This document shows positions 12,056 to 23,600 of a stretch of DNA of 64,000 nucleotides, one piece after another. A program made the translations under genes and the position numbers. The notes under the pieces are model-generated. The model searched no databases. It was given only the letters and a program-made list of their open reading frames with translations, and had not been told where the DNA came from. This DNA is from Cinnamomum chago (lineage: Eukaryota; Streptophyta; Magnoliopsida; Laurales; Lauraceae), in contig CP142454.1 of NCBI GenBank assembly GCA_038049695.1, forward strand, positions 18,360,501 to 18,424,500, in the 5' to 3' direction. How positions within the stretch are numbered: the first letter of the stretch is position 1; each line of letters starts with the position of its first letter.

Positions 12056-14616
12056 TCAAGATAGGAGGGCTTCACATTCATCAATATCTGCTTGCTGTGA
12101 ACCCAATACGCCCTGTCCTGAGGGGCTTGAACTGATGCTTATGTAGGCAGAATCAAATAATGCCTTCTGGTACATGGGTTCCTCCACCTTCTTCAATACC
12201 TCCTTCACCAATTTGAAATCCAGGCCTCCGGCCAAGACAAGCTTCCCGACCACCAAGCCAAAATTGATTGGTGCTTTCGGGTTATCAATGGCAATGTCAT
12301 CCAACCTTGACCCATACAGCAAGCACCCTGTCCCAATGTCCCGAGCTGTCAGAATCTTCTTCACAAACAAGAACTCAAGAAGCTTCATGGCTGGCTCTAC
12401 ACAAGATGTGCCCTTCTCCAGGGCAAAGTCAATGGCTTCCTTGACAAACTCTGGATGATAGTCGGGGCTTTTCAGCTCCTCTAGACATAGCAATGCTTCC
12501 TCGAGGATTCGGACATTGAAGTATTCCTCAAGGAGGGAAACAGACTTCCTGCGCAAAACAGCAAAATCTGCTTTAGAAGGTACCTGCTTTTCTGAAACTG
12601 AAAGCATGGATGATACAGCTGGACCAGATGGCCTCATAGGCCCAAGCTTTTGTGGTGCCGCTTCTATTTCTGGAACTAAACTGGTACGTGCTGGTGGGCC
12701 ACCACTTCCTTGCAGCAGTGCACTGGTCTTGCCAGTGATTACACCCCCACTTCCCTGAGGCAGCAGCCTAGAGTTGAGGACTGCGGCCTTCCCAAGCAAA
12801 GGAGCCGAAACACGAGTAGACACTTCATTCTTAGGCATGGACCTACGGGGAACCTCCCAATTATCATTATCTAGCCCAGGCATGCCAGGCATCTTTCTAT
12901 TTCCAGGCATTCCGGGCATCATACCACCAGCACCAGGTCGGTTGATGGGAAATCCCCCAGGGCCAACAACCCCTCCTAAAGCACCTGCAACAGCACCACG
13001 ATTGTTTCTGATGGAAGCAGCCGCACCAGGCCGTAACCCAAGGTTCTTCTCTGCTTCTGAGTGGATCTCATTGATGGTCTTCGCTTTTATCTGCAAAGCA
13101 AGTAATCAACAAATGATTGTACATCGAAAACAGGAAAATAAAGAAAAGAAAAGAAAACTGTAGCAGCAAATCCAAGAATGAGCTGGGTACACTGAAAGAA
13201 AACCCAGAAAAAGCAGAACTAGCTACAAATCATTCCTGTGCTTCGGACAGATACTCAGATGCAAAGCCAGATTACAAGTGGATTCCATATTCGTGATAGC
13301 TATCTGTTATGCTTATGCTGCGTTTGGTGGCACAGAATCAATTCAACATATTTCTACTTTCTCCAATCAACCCATTACTAACACCAATCATTCATATTGA
13401 TTTGGGGCAACAAAAAAAAAAAAAAAAATTTTTGACAAATAACCTACCACCTAATTTGCTTATTGATTGATGTACTGTGGGGAAACGGAATGGATGGCCA
13501 TCTATTGTACAAAAAATTTCAAACTCATAGGGAATTAATCAAAACCCAGACACACCCTTAAAAATCTTTCTTGGAAAGTGGTCAGCTGAGTTTCATCATT
13601 TTTCATATCATCCTATCTGACCACTGTAAAAATCCAGATACACCAATCTGGACTCTGGACACCTAAGCTTGTGAATTCAGGTCGCCATTGCAACATTATA
13701 AACACTGCTGGCAAAAATCACAATATGACCAGATACGGGTCAAGAAACAAGAAGCTTACCTCCTCACGTCTTGGGATCCAGTTGTTGGTGCGCAGATCAA
13801 GAACATTTCGGACCATAAACCTTAACCGTGGTGCTAACTGAGGATTTGCTGTCAGCTCCTTCAGCCGGTTGAAGTAGATATCATTGATGCGTCGAGACTT
13901 GGGGAGCTCATCCAGCTGTTTTCCAATGGTATTAAAGAATTGGCAGATGGCCTCAACATTTTCCTCCTCTGGACATGTCTTGGCATCATGTCCCAAGAGC
14001 TCCTGTTTGGCATCAACTAATCAGAACCTCACAGAACAAAAGCTAAAATCAATTGGCACAAATATTATACAAAGGCCATTTCAGAAACAAAAAAGGGATA
14101 ATACGTAGGGTGGAAGTTCCTAACACAACATGCCTACTTGACCAAATTCAAACCTGGTAATTCAGTATTAAGGTTGAGGCTTTCTACTTCATGGTTGGGT
14201 TCAGTTTGGCTTTCTTTAACCCAATTATAATCAATTTAAGATTAAGTTGAGTTTCCAGATCTAACAGCTAGTGTATGCAACTCAAGCATGCAACCTTGTG
14301 AAAAATAAGCACCTATTACTGTGCTAGTGGCTACTACTATCTCATAAGTGTTAATCCTTGTTTTGTTAGAGTGATCTTTACACCTGCAATATCAATATTT
14401 TTTTTTTTTTATCAAGGTTGGAAATTGTTATCATCATTTTGAAGGTTCTAATCGGTATGTTCCATACTTTTTTTTTAATCAATTTGCTTGATTTACCATA
14501 TCTTCCAATGAGTTTTGTACTTTTTTTAAAGTATTATACTTCTCTACACCAATCTACTTAAATATCACCATCATCATCATCAAAGCCTTGTTCCAACTAT
14601 GTTGGGGTCAGCTACA

Positions 14617-14679
<63 letters not shown>

Positions 14680-17600
14680 AAGGGAAAAAAGGATGGATCC
14701 ATTGCATGAAAAAGTATTCCAATGAATTCTGAGGAAAGAATTTCTATAAGTGGGTAAAATTGAAGAAAAAAAAGTAGATCCATGGAATCGAATTTCTAAC
14801 ACTTCATGGTATAAAAATGGCTCCAACGTAGGATTATTAAATAGGGGTGAAAGATGCAAGGTGAAGATGCGGATGATTCTCATTTTCCTAGGATTTAATT
14901 TAGCAAGGTGGTGGCTAAGTGTTTGTTTTTCCATCTCCCCTTAATTTATTTTCCATCAAAGGAGGTACTTTTGCAATAGCTGATTATATATCTTCATTTT
15001 TAATCACTTTTAAAAATATATTTCTTAGAATTCCTAGCAATTCAAAACAAAATAGTTCGTTTGAATGTTTGATAGCAATTGAGGGGAGATGGAAATGAAT
15101 ACTTAGCCTTCACCTAGTAAATCGAATCCTAGGAGAGTTGGGTCTCATCTGCATCTCCACCTTATATCCTTCACCTCTCACCTCTTTAATATTTGTCTTT
15201 TTATGTATAAAATGAATGTATGAATACTATAAAATAGTTTCAAATCAAATCATAGGAAAGTTGGGTCTCATCTGCATCTCCACCTTATATCCTTCACCTC
15301 TCAACTCTTTGCCAATCCTTTGTTTCAATTCAGTTTACCTTGAATTCCTAGAAAATAGATGGGCCCTTTGAAATACATTTCTCAGAATTCTAGCAATTCA
15401 ATTCCATGAAAACAAAATGATTTTTCATATTGCCTTTGTTTTTATAATTTACTTGTGCAAAAAGCATATACAAGAGATGGTTATACTTATAACAACATTT
15501 TTAATGATTATTTTGTTTTTATATATATAATGAATTTATGAATATTATAAAATAGGTTCAAATTCAAAAATGTCGTCAAACATGATTCCATTAATTTTGC
15601 TCCTCGCAAAAATTCAAACATAATGATGCCAAACAAGTTATGAACGATCCATTTTTAAAATAGGATCGTTCTCAGCACAACCAATTCTAAAACTAGAAAT
15701 CTTCTAAGCATATAGTGATGCCAAATGGACCCTTAAGTAGCAGGCATGGCAATGGGTCGGAATTTGTGAGGCTCGGCCTAAAACCTCACCCAACCAGATT
15801 GGCACATGCTCCACCCCATACCTGACCTGTGGGTGTGACAGGTATATGGTTTGTGATACCAAACTTGCTAAATGAGAGGTACAATTCAGGTCAGGTTTGA
15901 TACTGGTTATTTCTATATACATATATATTTTTAAATATAAAAATATTAAAAACATTACTTGCATAACCGAGGGCTTGAACCTATGAATTAATACTCTTTT
16001 ATTAGTTTGTATTGCCACTTGTGCTACAAGCAGTAATCTTTACTACGTGAAATAATTCAGACAGGTTGAGAGAAACCAAAATCCAAATCTGCTCCGAACC
16101 TGGCTTGGTAAAAATCTAAAAACCATACACGCCACGACCCTAACAAACCCACAAACAAACCACGCCTAGTAAAAGCAGGTCTGGACGGGTCACCCATTTA
16201 ACCTGACCCATCGCCATCCCTATTAGGCATGTTGGGCGACTGGTATTGCAATCAGTTCAGGTTGACATTTATAACCCGATTAAAAAATGGACATCCAGGT
16301 TGAGTCAATACATGCAACACTTGGCAGTCAACTAAACCTGAGCTATCCCAACCCCCAACCTCTAATGATGATGATCATCATCATCATCAAAGCCTTGTCC
16401 CAACTATATTGGGGTTGGCCACATGAAATCAGTTTCTCCATTCCGATCTATCCTGAGCTAAATCCTTAGATAAGGCGCACGCCTTTAGATCCTTTTTACT
16501 ACCTTCATCCATGTCCTCTTCGGCTTACCCTTCCCTTTGGTACGCCATCAACCTGCATGGCCAAACTTTTCCTCACCAACGCCATTGCCAGCCTGCGTTG
16601 AACATGCCCAAACCCCCAAACTCTAATGATAAAGAAGCATTTTAGTCTTGTTTAGAGATGGGGGAAAAGGGGGGAAAACAGCACAGTAGCATTGAGGTCC
16701 CATGTTTGGGGAATATATATACATTGTGCACAAACTGTTCAATGGGAATCAGCCTCATGAAAATGCCTCCCCCCACACTACAAATGTTCCACAAATTCAT
16801 AGATGGCGCTTCTATAGCTCCTTAATTAATCAGAAATAAAAAGAAAAAAGAAAAAAGAAACGGTTCTCTACAGACCTGAACAATATGATGAACGATTTTC
16901 TCTGGCACCATCTTCTGCTTTAAAAGTTCTCCAATAAGACGGATGTTTCCAAGTGTGCGGAGCTTCACCATTCTTTCTTTATCTCTGCGTTCCATTTCTT
17001 GGTCTGGGTATGCCATTTGTCTAATTTCAGATCTGATATTGTCAGCACCTTCAAATGCCTCTTGACAATTATTCAAGAGAATCCGCTTGAATGTAATTTC
17101 TTTTCCACCGGGCTCATCAGCAGGAAATGGTGGAAGTTTTTCACTGAGATCAAAGCACAGAAGAGCATACATGGGACAAAATGTGGGTTCCAGCACAGCC
17201 TTATCAAAAATAAGAGTGATAACACCCTGCATTGCAAGTGAAATACAAGACTCAAATCAGAAGTTCGAACTCTTAAGAGTGCCTTTGTGAAACGAACATG
17301 TAAATCATCTGAAACAATGGAGACCTTCAAAATATCTGGAGTGGTGATTCCAGAATCAATCAGTTGTCCCTTAAGTAGATCGAATTTCTCTGGTGTCAAC
17401 TTGTTTAAGATACTGCAAAAATTGGGGAAAAAAATAGTAAAAGCGAAGAAAATATTGTGATTTAGGCAGACAAGTTATTGATAAGTAAATAGAACCAACA
17501 GTTTCATCATCCAACAGCAATGATAATTCAAAGGTCATATTTCTGAAATATGATGCCCACTTTGCTTTTTCAGCTAAATGCATGAATACAAGGTATGAGA

Positions 17601-20600
17601 AGCAGGCAAGAAAAAGGTGGTTGCAGGGCTCCCTGAAGCGGGAGCAGTTCAGAAAAGGAAAAAGTATGTACAGAAACTAGAGCCTCAAGTGAAAGTAAAA
17701 TGGGCACACACACAACACATCATATTTATGAAATATGATGCCCACTTTGCTTTTTCAGCTAAATGCATGAATACAAGGGTATGAGAATCAGGCAAGAAAA
17801 AGGTAGTTGCAGGGCTCCCTGAAGCGGGAGCAGTTTAGAAAAGGAAAAAGTATGTACGGAAACTAGAGCCTCAAGTGAAAGTAAAACGGGCGCACGAGCA
17901 CAGACACATCATATTTATGAAATATGATGCCCACTTTGCTTTTGCAGCTAAATGCATGAATTCTAAGGTATTAGAATCAGGCAAGAAAAAGGTTGTTGCA
18001 GGGTTCCCTGAAGCGAGAGAAGTTTAGAAAAGGAAAAGTACGTATGGAAACTAGAGCCTCGAGTGAAAGTAAAACACACGCACGCACGCGCATACGCGCA
18101 CTGCGGGATATATACTCTGCATTCAATTGAAGTATAAGACTTATTTATCGGTATCCCATAAAAATATGTGCCCAAATCTTATTCTAAATAATCGAGTAAA
18201 AAATATCACTTGAATTTTAAAAAATAAAAATAATAATAACATTTTATCAGCTATGAATGATGTTAACGTTAATAATGAAAGAAATCTTTAACACACAGTT
18301 TCATGTCCTAGATGTGACCTACACAGGTCGGTTGCTAATTTTAGAGACTCCATGCAACATAGTTTTCCAATCTTCAAGAATTATATACATGAAAAACAGA
18401 CATGTCTGAAGCTAACCATTAAAGTACAAACACATCTAAACTTCATTACCCTTTCACAGTCTTCAAAACACGTTCCTTTTCAGAGAGGTTGCTTCTCCGG
18501 GCAGACCATGGCACTTTAGACATGTCTGAAGTTAACCATTAAAGTACCAACACATCTAAACTTCGTCTAATGAAAGAAATCATTAACACATAGTTTCATG
18601 TACTGGATGTGACCTACACAGGTAGTTTGCTAATTTTAAAGACTCCATGCAACATAGTTTTCCAATCTTCAAGAATTATATACATGAAAAGAAGACATGT
18701 CTGAAGTCAACCATTTAAAGTACAAACACATCTAAACTTCATTACCCTTTTACAGTCTTCAAAACAAGTTCCTTTTCAGAGAGGTTGCTTCTCCGGGTAG
18801 ACCATGGCACTTCGGCCTTGATGAGAGCTGGAGCAGGTCCTCCCTGATTCAATTAAGCATATCAACAGTTAGAAGATCAAGCAGTACCATTGAAATAGAA
18901 ATCATGCATACACAAAGAGCTTATGTAACTTTAAATGCCCAACCAAATAGAAGTATATTACTTGCTCTGTTGCTCATTATCAAATAATTACTTATTCACA
19001 TATCGCGTGTGGGGCTAATAGTTCTCATGGAACCACTCCACTTAGCCTTATCCCCTTTCAAGGGTATTTAAGTGATAGGCTCTTCAGGAACTGAACAATG
19101 CTAGCCGGTCAAATATCTAGCAGCAAACTCATGTGTTCCTTTCATTACAGTAGTTCCGAAGAAGTTCCTGGATCTTCAGTAGTACAAGCTTCCAGAAATG
19201 AAACAATTTCAGGCCATAAATACCAGTAAAGAGACTCTTGGACACATTAAATAGAAAATATTCCTTTAGCAGTGGTCAATCCTCATACAACATAGTCAGC
19301 AAGACTACTGTGCACTATGAAGTTTAAAGACCCCTTTTTTGAAGGAGCGTCAATATAATCAACAAGAACACAAGAGCTGCACACAGATGTGTCAAATGTT
19401 ATTAGTTGCTCAATTTCGGCAGTCAAATTACATGAGAATTTCACGTGATGAAAGCTCAATTATACCAGAAATTCTTCCATAAACAAGAGATAAGTGCTAT
19501 GGGCAACATTTCACCACAAAATACCTTGAGGTCAGAACTCAGAAGTTTAATGCAAAAATAATATGGGCTATTTGATGGTGACACTGATCATCAAGGAACA
19601 GAGAGATGCCTTTTTCCTTGAAAAGTGAGAAAGCAAGAAGTTCCTTCAAATTTTCAACAATTTCCACAAAATCTTCCTCAACCTTTAAAAAATCAGAATC
19701 TGATATCCACAGGACCACAAGTCCCGAGAAACTAGGTTATCTCCAACCGGGCCTCATTACCAGTGTTGAGAAATTCGTTTCAGACAATGTTTCGGTTTGG
19801 CAACCAAACTGAAATATTTCGGTCGATTCGGAAGTTCGGCGAAATTTAACAAAGTTACATTTCGGAAACATATAAATATGTATATATATAATATAAAGCA
19901 TATATAAAAATTAGATTTGGATAGGGCCATGTAATTATTAGTGGAACATTTAATTTATCTTAATTCAAGGCTCAAATGTGGCTAGGGTCATGCAATTACT
20001 AGTAGGACATTTAATTTATTTCAATTTAGATCTCAAATGTGGCCAGGGGCCCATGTAATTATTAGTGGGGTATTTAATTTATTTCAATTTAGGGCTCAAA
20101 TATGGCTAGTGCTCATGTCATTATTAGTAGGGCATTTAATTTATCTTAATCTATGGATCAAATGTGAGGAGGCCAGGAGGGCCCATGTAATTTTCTCACA
20201 TCCCTTACTAATGGAGCCAACACTTGGAAACTGGGCCCATTAAATTTAATGGCTCATACGTTCAATGAGGTGGGCCATCGTTGGTTCCACCACTCCTTAA
20301 TAAAGGACGAAAAGTCCTTTAAGATATGATGAGGGACCAATGCCTTAATAAAGTTCCAAGTCTCCAGACTCATTCTTCCCGAGACTCTCAAGTTCCAGCG
20401 CATGTGAAAGGAAGAAATAAAAAAGGAAAGGAAAGAAGAAGAACGGGGAGAGAGAGGAGTAGAAGGAGGGACAACCAGCAGGCCCCTTTCAGCGATGGCG
20501 AGCAGCAGCAAGTCAGCAACGATGGCTTGAGCAGCGGCGATGGTTAGGGCGGCATCGATGGCGCCGGTAGTGGTAGCGGCAACGGGTTTCCGGTTAAGGT

Positions 20601-23600
20601 TCTCTCTCCTGCCTTTCTCTTCTTTTCTTTTTTTTTCTTTTTTTTTTTCTGTTTTCCCCTGCAAGCAGCCTGTTCTGGTCTTTTTCCCCTTAAAAAAAGG
20701 GGGACGAACTCAGATTTTGGATATTTAGTCCGAAACCTACAATTTTAGACTAAATTTCCGAATTTCGGCCGAAATGGTACGAATTTTGGAACAAATTTTT
20801 TCCATAGGGTTGTTCTGTTCGGTTGCATGTCCGAACTGAAATTGTTCGGAAAATTCGGCCGAACCAAAACGAATTTCGTAACACTGCTCATTACCCACGC
20901 TGGTTGCTGGTTGTAATCAGTAGCTTCTTCTTTAGAAACATGGTCAGCCCCACTTTATGCCATGGGGAAAACCCGTGAAATGGAGTTACCACTTCACCAG
21001 ATGGGTACAAGCCAGTAGTCATGGGATTTCAACTTCAATGTCAACTAGTCACTTTTGGAGCTCATTTATGGTAATGGGATGGGCCAACATTAAAGCATTC
21101 AGTATTTCCCACCTGTGAAACCCTGACAAAGGGTTCATCATCAATTCATCATCATCATCAAAGCCTTGTCCCAACTATGTTGGGCCGGTTACATGAGCTA
21201 TGTTTACAAAGGGTCATATATATCAATTGATTATCAATTATAATCTCCTATTTTAAAGTAAAATAGAATAAAATAAAATATAGCATTCCTAATTACAAAG
21301 CAGCTCTGTGACCATGCCCTTTTGTCTCAAAGATGGATGTCTCAGAGATGGAGGATGCAGATTCTCTGTATTCACCAAGGTGGGCTCCTCATTCAAAATT
21401 TCAGTGGCCATTTTCCATTTTGAAACTTTCAAATGCAAGGAACCACAATTATTTCTCCCTTTCTCAGCCCGATGGAGCAACTGATTCTCTCCAAAATCTT
21501 GTCAAAGATTCTACCAAAGATTGGAGCCAGTGAGCAACTAATGCAGAGGTTTCAAACAGCCTTCCAAGATCTTCTCTGTTAGGTTCCTGGTACAACCCTC
21601 ATGGGCTCGTGTTGGGGCAAAGACCAGTACAACTCGAATGCCTTCTTAACACAACCAAAAAGGACCATAAAACCATTGATTATACCCTTCCTATCACCTT
21701 AAGGTTTTGGGGATAAGTGATAGTTCAATGGGGTTTGAGATCCTACAAGTGGTATCAAAGCACGGTGAGGTTGATGGTTTGAGTCCCCGCTCGGGTGTGT
21801 AACTAGTGAGGGGGGATTGTTAGGTCCCTAGTGCAACCCTCGTGGACTTATGTTGGAGCAAAGACCAGTACAACTCGAATGCCTTTCTAACACAACCAAA
21901 AAGACCATAAAACCATCAGTTCTACAGTTCCTATCACCTTAAAGTCTTGGGATAAGTGGTAGCTGAGTGGGGTCTGAGATCCTACATTCTCCACCGCTGA
22001 TAGCTCACGGCACCAATGTTCTCCACCATGCGGACCAGAAAATTCGGAAAGCCTAGTATGTCTTCCACCTCCAGCATTAGCTTCTCTTTTGACTAGTTAG
22101 GGTCTTCCACCTCCAGTAGCGACACCAGTAAGGGCAAGTTTCTCTATACAAGATGATGACCCCTCAACGAAAAGGTGCAGGCAAAAGAGGACATAGATGG
22201 TAGTAGTAAGGATAGATCTGAAGGAGAAAGAGGAGACCCAGAGGACCTAAAATTTTCAGAAACACCCCTATATTTTTTATAACTTAATGCATTTTTCATA
22301 TGTGCATGAAACCCACCCACCCCCCCCCCCCTCCCTTTTTCTCCTCTCTCTTCCCTCCTTTCCTTCTTTCGATACTAAGAAAAAAAAAATTACTTTTATT
22401 TAACAGTGAACCCCCCAAGGAAAACTTCCTAGGTCCCACTGTGAAGAAGTGCAACACGCCTGAAGACTTGGCGTAAGATAAACTAGACTAGAGAAAGAGA
22501 ATTCATGTGCTGACCTCAACATAGTTAGGACAAGGCGATGATGATGATGATGATGACGACGACGATGATAAATAAGTAACGGTTGAGCAGGATATACCAT
22601 GAATTGTATTGTTCACTTAGAAAAATTACCAAAAACAGATGTAAACTTTAGCTGGTCAAACCAATGTGAAGCCAAACCAAGAGCGAAAGATTCCCATTGG
22701 CTAACAATCCTTTCTCTATAAGAAAAAGGATGGACAAGTTTTAACTTCAACTGACAATCTTTGAATGAGACCCGTGAAAATTTGTAAATCTTTTCCTTAT
22801 AAATCTTACTGATTTGTTTTTGGAAGTGTAATTGAAGCCAGTGCAACAAATTCTATCAATTATTATCATCTTTGACTCACCAACAGATCTTCTCTGAAAG
22901 AAGATTAACTCAAGTTTAGCAATACCACTTCTTCAAACATGTGGAGCTGAAGTATAGAAAGAATTGGAATCTATTAGCATGAACAAGTATGCATGCAACT
23001 CAATCACTAAATGCAAAACTCCCAGATCAAAAAACGTGCAATTAACCTCCAACAAGGCACGCATCTAGTTGCAAGAATGTAGCTTTGCCAGCAAAGGGTA
23101 AGAAACTGAACATATAATAACAATTAGATGATTTGGTTATGCATTCATTACCCCTTGTGAGGAAGATATTTGAACTCTAGACATTTGGGACCCAAGTTGG
23201 TCCTGACGATTAAATTGGTTGGCTTCCTGTCTTGAGTTAAGAGACTGTGACTCTGACCGATTGGAAAAGTCTCTATTATCACGAATGTTTTCCCAAGACC
23301 TTTCCTCTCCATAAGCAGGCAACTGTCCGGACCGTCCACCACGCCAGTCTCGATTGTCTGGCTCAGCATAGCGACTTTGAGATTGAGCCTGCTGCAGCTA
23401 AAGAGAAATAAGGAATAAGGGAAAAAGGAGAGCAAAACAAGACAACTGCTACACACTCAACAGCCCAAAAACCTAGCAGTAGCAAGTTTCAATTATAAAA
23501 TAACTTTTAAAAAATAAAACAAATAATCAAACTTTTTTAATGGTAAAAAATGAAACTAATCTCCAATGCAGCTGGTCAACCACCCCAAAAAAAAAAGTTC

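Noticed and set aside
17538-18081. Possible extra exons within the three-copy minisatellite
   Set aside because: The copies do not align with any eIFiso4G coding exon, and exons 5 and 6 join in frame without them.
20254-20664. 136-codon frame on the minus strand within the hAT element
   Set aside because: Lys/Glu and Ser/Ala-rich low-complexity translation, with no transposase motif.
22300-22345. Possible CRISPR or regulatory array suggested by repeated C and T blocks
   Set aside because: Simple low-complexity DNA. No spaced repeats, and this is plant nuclear sequence.
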